Of a stretch of DNA of 64,000 bases, positions 10,313-20,761 are shown piece by piece; position 1 is the stretch's first letter, and every line of letters starts with the position of its first letter. The position numbers were made by a program, and so were the translations under genes. The DNA lies in the NCBI GenBank assembly GCA_029204045.2, contig CM055076.1, positions 18,064,715-18,128,714 of the forward strand. The letters run 5' to 3'. Under the pieces are notes generated by a model. That model did not search any database. It saw only the letters and a program-made list of their open reading frames with translations, and was not told the DNA's origin. Origin of the DNA: Tillandsia leiboldiana (Eukaryota > Streptophyta > Magnoliopsida > Poales > Bromeliaceae).

Positions 10313-12000
10313 TAATTGTTGATAAAAACTGCTCCCTTTTTTGCAGATTGCAGTGTTACCCTAAGAATGAATGGAGCTTAGGGAGACAGTTTTGGGGATT
10401 TCTTGATGACTAAGGGTAATTTTGTTGTCTTTTTCAAGGTCTTCATGTGTGTTTGAACCCGGCACTACCATTCTTGTTTTCCCTTATGTTCGGAGAGTAG
10501 TCTTTTCCCCTTTTTGGCGGTGCGACTGCCACGGGCGCCGCGGATCGTTTTCTTGGATTGAACAGTAATCCAAGTGGGTTGCACGTTTCCCAAACTCATC
10601 GGACTCCCTTTTAAGTCTATTGCTATATGTGTAGCAGCATGCTAGATGTAGCAACTTGAACAATGTTCTTATTAAACTGAATTCGAACTTTGACTAGCAC
10701 CCCCGTCATATGCTTAGCTTGTAGCAACCAGTGACCTTAGAAAATCTTCAACTTTGGTATTTTATCTGACATGGGACATTCTACACTAAATACCTTACTT
10801 CCTCACACAGTGACTGTTATCCTCATTCTGATGATTTTTTTTGGGATATTGGGGTGGTGTAGATTTGCTTTGCACTCGGGCTGGGGTTCGAGTGGACATG
10901 GTGAGTTGTGGCTAGTCATTCTGGTATCGGGAGTTTGTCTGTGACTATTGTGTTGCGAGAGTTCTCCGACCTATGAGTGAGTTCTGATCCTAGGGAACAT
11001 TGATATCGTCACTTTGATTTCTCTCTCCTATCATTTTAGTCTGTTGTTATCTTTTGATCGCTTGATTATCTGAGTTCGAGTCGTTGAGTGTACTCTGACC
11101 TGGTGAGAGCTGGTTTGACCAGAGACTGCCAGAGATACTGTTCAGATGATTGTACCGCGCCTTTTTCCTCGGTGGGGTCGCTCCCCATGAGATGCCCGCT
11201 CCGGATGCGAGGTTAGCCTGTTGAGGCAGATTTGCACGATGGTTGAGTTTGAGATTGTCCGTAGGGACACCCTACGTGGTATAGTAGGGATTTGCAGGCT
11301 TGACTGGACCCTATGTGGCAGTCATTATGATTGGGACGATTTGAGAGTTTTGAGAGTGAGTCTTTCTTTGGGACATGGGTTATCATTTACGGTTGTACCA
11401 TTTCATTATCTTTGCGCATAGTAGTTAGAGGCCTAGTAACTACTTTTCCCCTTCTGCTTTACTATTTATATACCAGCTTTGTTATTTACTTCAGTTATCA
11501 GTGACTTTTGCCTCCAGTAGACTTAGTGGATAGGCCGTTGGTCTTGGTTGCGGTACCCACTGAGGACTACTACTTTGAGATAGTTCTCATGTCCATTGTG
11601 GTGTTTGTTTTTCAGATACTCCTGTCCCTGTCATCGACCATGCTGGACCGTCAGATCGACGCAAGGCCACTGCGAGTTAGATCCTACCCGAGCATAGTAG
11701 TGGTAGCGGAGCCCTTCCTGGTGATTTTTGGATGTGGTAGTTGTACAGACTTGTTGTATCTACCTGTACTTTTATATATCAGTTTTGTATCTTGGACTTT
11801 TCAGTTGTACAGCTTTTGGAGATGATATATGTATATAGTTTTGTTTTCCTTTTAGTCTTTAAATTTTCATCTCTGATACTTGTATTTTGTTAGATACTGC
11901 TCATTTCTGCAGGTAGCCGCTTCGTCTGTGCGGGAATCTCCCGTATAGGGGGCGGGTCTGTTGGCGTACCCGAGGCATACTTTCGCCTCGGGGCATGACA
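10313..12000 (+). mobile_element. 3' part of E2-family LTR
   Basis: This AT-richer LTR segment is distantly collinear with S1 (for example CCCCCGTCATATGCTTAGC, GGGGTCGCTCCCCATGAG and CCTCCAGTAGACTTAGTGG). Its last 105 bp are about 90% identical by eye to the E2 5' LTR end at 390-494. It ends GGGGCATGACA and is followed by a PBS and gag start. The terminal hairpin is CCCGAGGC / GCCTCGGG at 11,969-11,992. Together with 8,335-9,076 it would make an LTR of about 2.4 kb. Confidence 0.75.
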
Positions 12001-12007
12001 GATTTAG

Positions 12008-12019
12008 TGGTATCAGAGC
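12008..12019 (+). promoter_or_regulatory. Second E2-family primer-binding site
   Basis: TGGTATCAGAGC lies 7 bp after the LTR end at 12,000, in the same arrangement as at 502. It shows that a second internal region starts here, so one LTR is followed by internal sequence on both sides. Confidence 0.9.
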
Positions 12020-12167
12020 TTAGGTTATAGACTATTGAGAACTTAGGGACCCTAGGCTTATGGCTTGACCGACCCTAGGAAGACTTACGAGAGATTCGTG
12101 ATCTTTTAGCTAGAGTCTAGATTGGGTGTATAATTCCCCCGAAAGAATGTGGTGAGTTCCTTAAGCA

Positions 12168-12193
12168 ATTATGTTGGTTGCAGACAACATAAT
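12168..12193 (+). promoter_or_regulatory. Leader stem-loop, second E2-family copy
   Basis: The stem ATTATGTTG / CAACATAAT is perfect. The loop is GTTGCAGA instead of GCTGCAGA, so the CTGCAG palindrome is lost by one C-to-T change in this truncated copy. Confidence 0.55.
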
Positions 12194-12286
12194 GCTATAA
12201 TAAGAGACATGTTTTAGACTTTCGCTGGATTGGGTCGAGTGATTTATGATGTTACTAATTGTTTCGTTGTTTTGCAGGACAACGTA

Positions 12287-12420
12287 ATGCCTCCGAGACG
12301 TCGCGTACCGACGCGGGTACATCCCGCGCCTACCTAGGGGCCGGAGCAGATGGAGTCCCGGCAGTCTGGGCAGAGCGAAGTCCAGGAACTTCGAGCCCAG
12401 GTCGCCAGTTTATCTAAGGC
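12287..12420 (+). pseudogene. gag: Second E2-family gag start, truncated
   Basis: MPPRRRVPTRVHPAPT is followed by a TAG at the position where the copy at 785 has GAG (Glu). The text continues collinear with E2 gag through the QELRAQVASLS segment, then breaks off at about 12,415-12,421 into L1 LTR sequence (CTAGCTTGTCCCCGTCGC). Only about 45 codons remain. It is a dead fragment. Confidence 0.85.
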
Positions 12421-12778
12421 CTAGCTAGCTTGTCCCCGTCGCACCACTCGAGGTGGTTACACGACACCTTTTCTTTTGTTTTTATGGGAGAGGTGCTGGT
12501 GTATTTTTTTGTTATAGAGACCACCAATGTATTTTGATAGGTTGTATTTGAGAGGACTACTTTTGTATATTGGATTTTAACTTCTTGGATGATAGTTGTT
12601 ATCTACTCTTCTCTTTTGTGCATAGTTTAGTTGTGCTCTGATTACTAGTAGGATGTGTCTATTGCTTCCTTTCCACTTTGTTGTTGTAGACGCCTTGTGT
12701 GTACCGGGGGGTACCTTGTGCACACGGCGGGTTTGTGCACGTGCCGGGTAAGCTTCCGCTGGGGCCCGGGGCATGACA
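12421..12778 (+). mobile_element. 3' end of E1 5' LTR (family L1)
   Basis: It is collinear with 20,041-20,375 of the E1 3' LTR and ends GGGGCATGACA directly before the E1 PBS. About 90 bp of L1 LTR sequence (equivalent to 19,958-20,040) present in the 3' LTR is found neither here nor before 389, so target DNA was lost where the E2 block entered. Confidence 0.85.
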
Positions 12779-12786
12779 GATTATAT

Positions 12787-12799
12787 TGGTATCAGAGCC
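12787..12799 (+). promoter_or_regulatory. E1 primer-binding site (initiator Met tRNA)
   Basis: TGGTATCAGAGCC lies 8 bp after the 5' LTR end, with a 13-nt match to the usual plant initiator-Met PBS. Confidence 0.93.
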
Positions 12800-12974
12800 T
12801 AGGGTTGAGTCTAAGTGGACCTAGCAAACTTTAGGATGGTTGGACCATAAGTATTAAGAACGTGAGAGACGGGATATTATATGATTACTTGGCGAAAGCA
12901 ACATGATTGGGTCATGATTATAACTTCATAGAGTTGGAGTTGATCGAAGTGATTGCACCTTCTATTTCCTTAGA

Positions 12975-13004
12975 ATGTCACGTTGGTGGCCGACAACCTG
13001 ACAT
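12975..13004 (+). promoter_or_regulatory. E1 leader stem-loop, putative dimerisation/packaging signal
   Basis: The stem ATGTCA-c-GTTG / CAAC-c-TGACAT has 10 bp and one C-C mismatch. The 8-nt loop GTGGCCGA has a self-complementary GGCC core. The stem sequence differs from that of E2, E4 and E5, but pairing and position (between PBS and gag) are kept. Confidence 0.55.
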
Positions 13005-13122
13005 CGGAAAATAATTGTGGCATACTTCATTTGCTTTCGCATGATTGGGATTTGTTTTGAGTGGGGATGCGTTTTGCGTTGGTTGTCTTAACCTATGCTT
13101 TTTATGCCTGTTACAGTTTGTG

Positions 13123-14450
13123 ATGCATACGACTCGCTCCATGACGGCCGAGGAGGCCGATGCGCAGACGTCCGCAACTTCCGGATCCAGTGAGGTCCGA
13201 GATTTGAGGGAGTAGTTGGCTATGCTAGCTGATGTTGTGGAGCGGCAGTTGACTGCGGCGCGAGAGCAGGTTGAGGTTTCGCGTCGGTACGACGCAAGGA
13301 TGCAGAGGCTGGAAGCTCTTTTGACCCAGCAGTTGGCGGCAAGGGGAATTCAAGACCCATCTCACCCACCCATGCAACAACAGGAGCACGTGGGTGGAGT
13401 GACCGATGCACTTCGACCTGAGGTGCCCGAGTCTTCGCATCATACCCCGAGCGCTGGGCGCTGGGAAGAGGTGGTGATGACACCGCCGGTTCAGACTCCA
13501 CCGGCGAGAAAGGTTTTACCGATGATGGTAGCAGGAGAAGAGCGGGACCGACTCATGGCCCGTTTGAGAGAATTTCGTGTATCCAAGCCTCGGACATATG
13601 ATGGAGAGAAACCTGATTATTGGGTTTTTGAGAAGTGGATTCTACACATGGAGAAACTTTTCCACGATACCTTCGTGGCGGAGGGAGATCGGGTGTGGTT
13701 GGCAACACACCATCTTGAGGGTGATGCTTACCAGTGGTGGACGGACATCCGGGATGACCCCACGACCGATTTGGCGGCAATCACTTGGCCGCGATTCAAG
13801 AAGATGCTTGCAATGAAATATTTTCCGGCGAGCGCAAAAAGGCAAATGGAAGGAGATCTCCGCAACTTGAGGCAATTAGATAAGACCGTGGCGGAGTATG
13901 AGAGGGAAATTACTCGACTACTTAATTGTATTCTGCACATTGTGAGGGATGACGAGGACAAGGCTCGTATGTTTGAGAACGGCCTTAGACCGTCCATCTT
14001 CAGATTGGTTCAGACCCTAAACCTCCAAACCTACCGGGAGGTTGTAGACCGCGCATTGATAGTGGAGAAAGGCGCGGAGATTGCTAAGGAAGAGAGAGAA
14101 GCCCTTGATAGGACGCGAGGCAAGAGGTCGGCGACCGAGGGTGCAAGTCACAAGCCCTATTCGAAGAAACCGCCGAAGCACACGAAGAGCCAGTCTAGAG
14201 GACGCGGCTCATCTTCACACCGAGGAGGACCTGACCATCGGCGGCCGCCGCGTTGCGTGATTTGTGGTAGATACCATGTGCCGCCACAATGCCCGTAGCG
14301 TCGAGGCAAGTGCTACCGTTGTGGCCACGAGGGCCACTTTCGATCAGAGTGCCCGCGAGGCTCGACACCGACCCCTTCTTCAGCATCGGCACTAGTTATT
14401 CCAGGACCGGTGACCCCACCCACCTACTCTCAGTGAGGGCGACCAACGGC
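13123..14450 (+). pseudogene. gag: E1 gag with three nonsense codons
   Basis: The natural start is probably ATG at 13,123 (MHTTRSMTAEEADAQ), which runs in frame to a TAG at 13,213 and then into the 360-codon open frame at 13,216-14,298. The gag core is well preserved: WVFEKWILHMEKLFHDTF, DAYQWWTD, FKKMLAMKYFPASAKRQ, LRQLDKTVAEYEREITRL and MFENGLRPSIF. A basic Arg/Ser/Gly-rich tail leads to two zinc knuckles, CVICGRYHVPPQC and, after a TAG at 14,296, CYRCGHEGHFRSEC (canonical CX2CX4HX4C). A TGA at 14,434 follows. Apart from these point stops the gene is intact, so it is a much younger copy than E2 gag. Gag would package the element RNA. Confidence 0.9.
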
Positions 14451-14952
14451 GTCACGACAGTACGAGGGGCCACAACAGGCTCCGAGCGGGCGCATGTATG
14501 CTTCCCAAACTGAGGAGGCGTCAGTGGTAGAGGACGTCATTGCAGGTATTATCTTGATTCATAGCATTCGAGTTCGAGCTTTATTTGACACTGGTGCATC
14601 TCATTCATTCATTGACCGGCTGTTTGCCGAGTTGCATGGCATTGAGTTAGTTCCTACCTTGCATCCGGGACGAGTCTTAGTTCCCGATCATACTTTGGAG
14701 ATTCGGGAGTTTTCCCATAGTTGTCCTGTTAGGATTGGGATTTGGATTTTGCCGGCAGATTTGTTGGCCCTCCATCGACTTGGAGAGTTCCATGTGGTTT
14801 TGGTCATGGATTGGCTCACAAGATATCATGCTACCATTGATTGTGAGAACCGACTCGTGACGTCCCGAGAACCGGGACAAGAGGATATTGTGTTCAGAGG
14901 CTGCAAGAGTTCGCTGTTTGCGATGACTATCTCTTCCACGAAAGAAAAATAG
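14451..14952 (+). pseudogene. E1 aspartic protease
   Basis: It is in the same frame as gag. SGRMYASQTEEAS leads to the catalytic DTGAS at 14,587-14,601, SHSFIDRLFAELHGIEL and, in place of the usual GMDWL, VMDWLTRYHATIDC. The frame ends with a TAG at 14,950. Sequence similar to the next linker (LIRSGCVAYLAT) continues past the stop, so a nonsense mutation and a one-base frame change separate protease from RT. The catalytic site itself looks sound. Confidence 0.88.
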
Positions 14953-15640
14953 TTGATTAGGAGTGGATGTGTCGCCTACTTGGCTACCGTGTGGATAGGA
15001 GCAGTGAGACTCCGAGAGTGGAGGATATCCGGATTGTGCGAGAGTTTGCTGATGTGTTCCCGGCAGAGCTACCGGGGATGCCTCCAGACAGAGAGATCGA
15101 GTTTGTGGTAGATCTAATTACTGGAACTACCCCAATCTCGAAGGCACCATATAGGATGGCACCGGTGGAGTTGAAAGAGCTCAAGGCGCAGCTTCATGAC
15201 TTGTTGGAGAAAGGCTTCATCCGACCGAGCGTCTCACCTTGGGGAGCGACAGTTTTGTTCGTCAAGAGAAAGGATGGATCGCTTCGCCTTTGTGTGGATT
15301 ACCGTGAACTCAACAAGGTCACAATTAAGAATAAGTATCCAATGCCGAGGATTGATGATTTGTTTGATCAACTCCAAGGATCAAGAGTGTACTCGAAGAT
15401 TGACCTTCAGTCTGGATACCATCAACTCAAGATCAAGCCCGAGGATGTTCCTAGGACGGCTTTTAGGACACGGTATGGACACTACGATTTCACTGTTATG
15501 CCGTTTGGGCTCACAAACGCCCCGGCAGCTTTTATGGATTTGATGAACCGTGTCTTCAGGCCCTTTTTGGATAGATTCGTCGTGGTGTTCATCGATGACA
15601 TTTTGGTGTACTCTCGAAGTGATAAGAGCATGAGGATCAC
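14953..15640 (+). pseudogene. E1 reverse transcriptase
   Basis: It is open from 14,967 in a new frame: IREFADVF-like linker, PISKAPYRMAPVELKELKAQ, KRKDGSLRLCVDYRELNKV, YSKIDLQSGYHQLKI, MPFGLTNAPAAFMDLMN and the catalytic FIDD at 15,588-15,599. A frame change at about 15,625 (VYSRSDKSM) moves the reading into the frame that starts the RNase H part. The family is Ty3/gypsy chromovirus. All the RT motifs looked for are present, so the copy is inactivated only by frame changes and stops. Confidence 0.93.
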
Positions 15641-16400
15641 TTGCGACAAGTATTGCAATTACTTCGGGAGAAAGAGCTCTACGCCAAGTTGAAGAAATGT
15701 GAGTTTTGGCTACGAGAAGTAGCGTCCTTGGGTCATGTAATATCGGATAAAGGAATAGCTGTGGACCCCAAGAAAATTGAGGCAATCAAGGATTGGCCTA
15801 GACCGACGAACATCACCGAGATCCAGAGCTTTATCGGTCTGGCCGGCTACTATCGGCATTTTGTTGGGGGATTTGCAAGGTTATCTACTCCCCTCATGCG
15901 ACTCACACATAAGGGCACCAAGTTTATTTGGAATGATGCGTGTGAGAGAAGCTTCAGCGAATTGAAGGAACGATTGACAACCGCCCCGATCTTGGCTTTG
16001 CCTACTACAGGAGCGGGATTCGTGATCTACAGTGATGCTTCCTTGAGTGGGTTAGGGTGTGTTTTGATGCAAAACGAGAAGGTTATTGCTTATGCCTCTC
16101 GTCAATTAAAGGACTACGAAAAAAACTATCCCACTCATGATTTAGAGTTGGCCGCCGTGGTATTTGCATTGAAGCTGTGGCGACACTACTTATACGGTGA
16201 GCATTGTGAGGTATATACCGATCAGAAGAGTCTAAAGTACCTCTTTAGTCAGAAGGAGTTGAATCTTAGGCAGCGCAGATGGTTGGAGTAGCTCATGGAT
16301 TATGATTTGACTATTCTCTACCATCCCGGTAAAGCAAATGTAGTGGCGGATGCTCTAAGTCGCAAATCGGTGGAGAACTTAGCAATGATGATCACTTCCC
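15641..16400 (+). pseudogene. E1 RNase H domain
   Basis: RT thumb and linker (KCEFWLREVASLGHVIS; QSFIGLAGYYRHFVGGFARL) run into RNase H: VIYSDASLSGLGCVLMQ, VIAYASRQLKDYEKNYPTH, DLELAAVVFALKLW, EVYTDQKSLKYLF and LNLRQRRWLE. A TAG at 16,289 interrupts, and the same frame continues with YHPGKANVVADALSRK. Here the stop aligns with a Leu codon in E2, so it is not a C-to-T change. Otherwise the domain is complete. Confidence 0.92.
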
Positions 16401-17871
16401 AACTGCCATTACTTCAGGATATGAGACGGTTGGAGTTGGAGGTTGTAGCACCCGAGACACCCACGAGATTGATGGCATTGGTGTTGCAACCAACCCTTAT
16501 GGAAAGGATCAAGATCAAACAAATTCAAGATCCTAGTTTGGAAAAGATCCGGGCTACTCTTGTGGATGGCCGAGCTGGTGAGTTTCATGTGGATGATCAC
16601 GACGTACTTCGTTTTCGAAGTCGACTTTGTGTACTGGCGGATTTGGAGATTAAAGAAGAGATCCTGAAGGAAGCACTCCGAGCACCTTAATGTATAGGGA
16701 CTTAAGGTTGCTTTATTGGTGGACCGGCATGAAGAAAGATGTTGGAGAGTTTGTGGCTCAATGCTTGACATGTCAACAAGTGCAGGCCGAGCACCGGTTT
16801 CCCGCAGGCAAGTTGCAAAGTTTACCCATTCCCGTGTGGAAGTGGGAGAGGATCACCATGGATTTTGTTGTTGGATTGCCTCGCTCTCAGGCTAGGCATG
16901 ATGCTATTTGGGTGATCGTGGATAGGTTAACCAAATATGCTCATTTTATCCCTATCCATACTACTTGGTCAAGAGAGAAGCTTGCACAGATTTACCTTAA
17001 TGAGATTGTGCGATTGCACAGAGTTCCTGTCTCTATAGTTTTCGATCGAGATCCGAGGTTCGCATCTCATTTTTGGAGGAGCCTTCAGGAGGCCCTAGGC
17101 ACGCAGTTGGATTTCAGTACAGCTTTCCACCCGCAGAGTGATGGGCAGTCTGAGCGCACCATACAGAACTTGGAGGATATGCTCAGAGCATGTGTTTTGG
17201 ATTATCAGAGTGGTTGGCATCAACATCTGTCGATGGACGAGTTTGCTTATAACATTAGTTATCAAGCAAGTATCAAGATGGCGCCATTCGAGGCACTTTA
17301 TGAAAGAAAGTGCCGATCACCTCTTCGTTGGAGCGAGGTGGAAGAACGATTTATTTTAGGCCCCGATGTATTTCAAGAGGCCGAAGACAAGGTTCGACTA
17401 GCGCGAGAACATTTGATTTCAGCTCAGAGTCGACAAAAGAGTTATGCGGATAAGCTTCGGCGCGATTTGGAATTTCAAGTTGGAGACCATGTCTTCCTAA
17501 ATGTATCGCTGACTAGAGGAGTCAAGAGATTTGGCATCCAGGGGAAGCTAAGTCCCCGATTTATTGGACCGTTTGACATTTTGGATCGTATCGGCCCGGT
17601 GGCTTATCGACTTGCTCTACCGCCTAACCTATCGGGAGTGCACAATGTGTTCCATGTTTCAACGCTCCGGAAGTATGTTTTTGATCCATCTCATGTGGTG
17701 GACTTCGCCCCGTTGGAACTACACGAGGACTTCAGCTTTGAGGAGCAACCGGTGAGGATTTTGGCTCGTGAGGTGAAGAAACTTCGGAATCGCGAGATAC
17801 CATATGTGAAGGTACTTTGGAGCAATCACGGGGATCGCGAGGCTTCTTGGGAGCTGGAGAGCGCGCTTTAG
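16401..17871 (+). pseudogene. E1 integrase with chromodomain
   Basis: Integrase joins element DNA to the chromosome. The zinc-binding N-terminus is damaged at 16,680-16,690, where a stop, a frame change and a loss of about ten residues remove the His side; the Cys side (QCLTCQQVQAEH) remains. From the ATG at 16,690 the frame is open for 393 codons. All three catalytic acids are present: Asp in TMDFV (16,861), Asp in FDRDPRF (17,044) and Glu in DGQSERT (17,152), with DD35E spacing. The C-terminal FQVGDHVFLNVS and HNVFHVSTLRKYVFDP segments precede a chromodomain (RILAREVKKLRNREI; YVKVLWSNHGDREASWE). The frame ends at TAG 17,869. This is the best preserved coding stretch in the window. Confidence 0.93.
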
Positions 17872-17946
17872 GTGCGTTTTCCTCATCTCTTTCAGCCAGA
17901 GACTTGAGGTACTTGACTTCTAGTTTCGCGGACGAAACTACTTTTT

Positions 17947-17958
17947 AGGAGGGGTGAG
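17947..17958 (+). promoter_or_regulatory. E1 polypurine tract
   Basis: AGGAGGGGTGAG lies immediately before the 3' LTR start TGTAGTACACTG. It primes plus-strand synthesis in this class of element. Confidence 0.8.
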
Positions 17959-20375
17959 TGTAGTACACTGAACAATAGCAAATTGCGAAGTTCTAGTGTG
18001 TGAAGGGTTGAATGATACCCTTTGGATGCTTTAGTAAGCTTTCGGAAGGTTTGAGAAGGTTTTCGGAGAGTTTGGGCGCAAATCAAAAATTTTTGAAAAA
18101 TCTGAAAATTTGAGGTTTTTGGCTTTCGGGGTTCGGACCGTCTGCGCGCGGATCTAGAAATTCCACCTTCGGGGTCCGGACTGTTTTGGGTCAGTCCGGA
18201 CCGTTTTGGTCTGGACAACCCAATAAGAAATGTAACTACATTTCTTGTAGGGGGCTTTGGGGATTTTGTTTCATTAGGGTTTTTAACCCTCTTTGTCCTC
18301 TCTTTTCCTCTCATTTGGAGAGTGCAAGAGAGAGTGTTAGAGAGAGAGAGAGGGAGAGCTCTTCTTTGATTTCCTTCTCCAACACATCTCTCTACTTGGG
18401 TTCTTCTTCAACCTTCTCTTCTCCACCATTGAAGCTTGCTACAAGAGCTTGAAGAAAGGCAAGAGCTTGAAGAAGAAGGAAGTTTGGAGCTCTAGTTCCT
18501 ATCCTTCGCATTTCCAAGGTGGGATTTGGGCATAAAGAGGTTTGAAACACTTCTTTTCCCTTTTTCTTTTGGGATCTTTGTAGGAAAACCTAGTTTTTGG
18601 AAAACTAGTGTTTATTTGGTCCTTTTTGATTTCTAGCTTTTGGGGTGGAATTGATGGGTAGAGAGCACTCTTGTAGGTAGGTTTTGAAGCTTTTCTTGTT
18701 TGGATTTCAAGATCTAGCAAGATTTCTCAATCTAAGGTATTTTCCACCTATTTTCCTTATGATTTATAGGGAATTTTGTGATTGGGTTTTAGTGATGTTT
18801 TAACCCTTTGGAAACTTTTCCTAGGGCATAAGAGGAAGTGTGGGCACTTAGGTTGCGATCCTTCATAAGGATTTGGCAACTATCCGGTGGGTTTGACCTC
18901 ACCGAAATGGGTGAATTCCCCCTATGTCTTCTATAGACTTTTCATCATTGTTATATTAAATATGCATCGTTTGATTTATCATGATTTATGATTATGCATT
19001 TGAACCCCTTCATGCGTAGAAAATTTCATACTCTATGTAGTAGAGGTAAACATTGTAGGTGCATGGGCACTTTAAGGGGGGATTGAATAGGAATTTTTGT
19101 GAACTTAAGCTTTTGGATATTAATAAAGAATAACTATACCTGTTATAGAATTATTGGGACATGTTAAGCACATGATCATGTATAAATGGACATGATGACA
19201 TTAGTGCCATCTAGTGTAGTGAGATACATGTAGAAAACTTCTAAACTTGTACAATCAAGATGAAATAGTTAGGTTCCATGTTTGAGACATGAGGACAAGT
19301 TGTAAATGTTTTACTCTTTCATTATGCAAGATAATGTTAATATTGTATATGAAACATTGACACTTGAGATACTATACCCCGACCTAAAGGTCGGTGATTC
19401 TATTCCGTGTTTTAGACACGATGATCGAGACTTGCTTGCTTGCGGTTTGTGCTCATTCGCACATGCTTGGTAGGGTCGCTCCCACCAAGCCGGCACTCCG
19501 GAGTTGGCCATTTGCGACATCATGATCGCCGTGCGGGATTGGGTGCCGATTGGGACGCCGTTGGATTGGCATAGCTCCACGGGGGGGTGCCACCACGAGA
19601 CCATGATGCGTGGCTCAAGCTTAGGCACAAAGAAAGTCTTCAAGAGAAAATGATTAAAGTTAACTAAACTTAACATTGAATATCACATAGATGATTCATT
19701 CATGATAGTTGGACATTGACATTGAATATCACATAGATGATACTACTTATAATAGCTGGACATTATGATAGCATGATAGATTTATATCATTATCACCTTG
19801 TACATGTGCATAGAGGCATGATAGTAGTAGAGTTCTTTACTTCAGTTGTTTATTGTCAGCATTCCATTTCAGCAGTTATACTATCTTTTGCCTCAGTTGA
19901 CCTAGTGGTGTATTTCGCTTCTCTCGGCGGCTTACCCACTGGGAACTATTGACTAATAGTTCTCACCCCGGTTGGGTTGTTGTTTTTCAGAGCCATCTGC
20001 AGCGGGAGGAGCTCGGGACCGTGGCAAGGGGTTATCGCATAACTAGCTTGTCCCCGTCGCACCACTCGAGGTGGTTACAGGGCACCTTTTCTTTTGTTTT
20101 TGTGGGAGAGGTGTTGGTGTATTTTTTTGTTATGGATACCACCAATGTATTTTGATAGGTTGTATTTGAGAGGACTACTTTTGTATATTTGCTTTTAACT
20201 TCTTGTATGATAGTTGTTATCTACTCTTCTCTTTTGTGCAGAGTTTAGTTGTGCTCTGATTACTAGTAGGATGTGTCTATTGCTTCCTTTCCACTTTGTT
20301 GTTGTAGACGCCTTGTGCACACGGCGGGTCTGTGCACGTGCCGGGTAAGCTTCCGCTGGGGCCCGGGGCGTGACA
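17959..20375 (+). mobile_element. E1 3' LTR (family L1, 2,417 bp)
   Basis: It starts TGTAGTACACTGAAC and ends GGCCCGGGGCGTGACA. It contains U3 copies of the near-palindrome GGTCCGGACC (about 18,130-18,215), a short GA run (18,337-18,352), a conserved hairpin GCTTGGT ... ACCAAGC around GGGTCGC (19,465-19,490) and the hairpin GAACTATT / AATAGTTC (19,943-19,962). It is inserted in minus-strand element E3; the next five bases GCAAG (20,376-20,380) should be the right half of the target duplication, the left half being outside the window. No gene is present within it. Confidence 0.92.
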
Positions 20376-20761
20376 GCAAGTCTGCCGGCGGTATCCAAGA
20401 TCCCAACTGCACTGGGAAAGCCCTACAGTACTCCTCGACATGCAAAATATGATATGGAATCTGAACCTCTAATGCATGCGACAAAGAATTTAACTCTAAA
20501 CCATGTAGGGATGCAAATGCTCTACTGATAAATGAGTGTGAAGCACCAGTATCGAAAAGAGCTCGGGTACTAGTAGTAGAGATCAAAATGATACCTGCAA
20601 CGATGTGGTCAGCCGCCGAAGCATCCTCTACCTGCGCGGCATATACTCGCCCGCTCAGCTCTGGCGGTTGTCGCTCCGGCTGTCGCGTGGAAGAAGCAAG
20701 ATCTGGCATACCGTAGGTCGAGGAAGGTCCAGCCATTTGTAGAGGAATAGGGGGTGCTGAG
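20376..20761 (-). pseudogene. E3 gag end and protease (minus strand, truncated by E1)
   Basis: On the minus strand the text reads SGRVYAAQVEDASAADHIVAG, then the catalytic DTGAS (about 20,540-20,556) and SHSFISRAFASLHGLEL, to WIPPADL. It stops where the E1 3' LTR was inserted. It is closest to the E4 protease. The frame is open and, once solo LTR S2 and one CTGAG copy are removed, it continues without a stop into the nucleocapsid knuckles at 22,997-23,260. RT and later domains would lie to the left, beyond E1, outside the window. Confidence 0.88.

Noticed and set aside
10313..10440. Start of a separate solo LTR directly after 10,312
   Set aside because: No TG-type LTR start or TSD is visible; the text is better explained as the middle and 3' part of an E2-family LTR.
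13216..14298. 360-aa frame as an intact host gene
   Set aside because: It holds the retrotransposon gag core and nucleocapsid knuckle, follows an LTR and PBS, and upstream in-frame coding shows it is a gag with a nonsense codon at 13,213.
20195..20398. Minus ORF near 20,263-20,398 as the end of the E3 protein
   Set aside because: Left of 20,376 the text is the E1 3' LTR; the protein reads through an insertion border, so only the part from 20,376 rightwards is E3.
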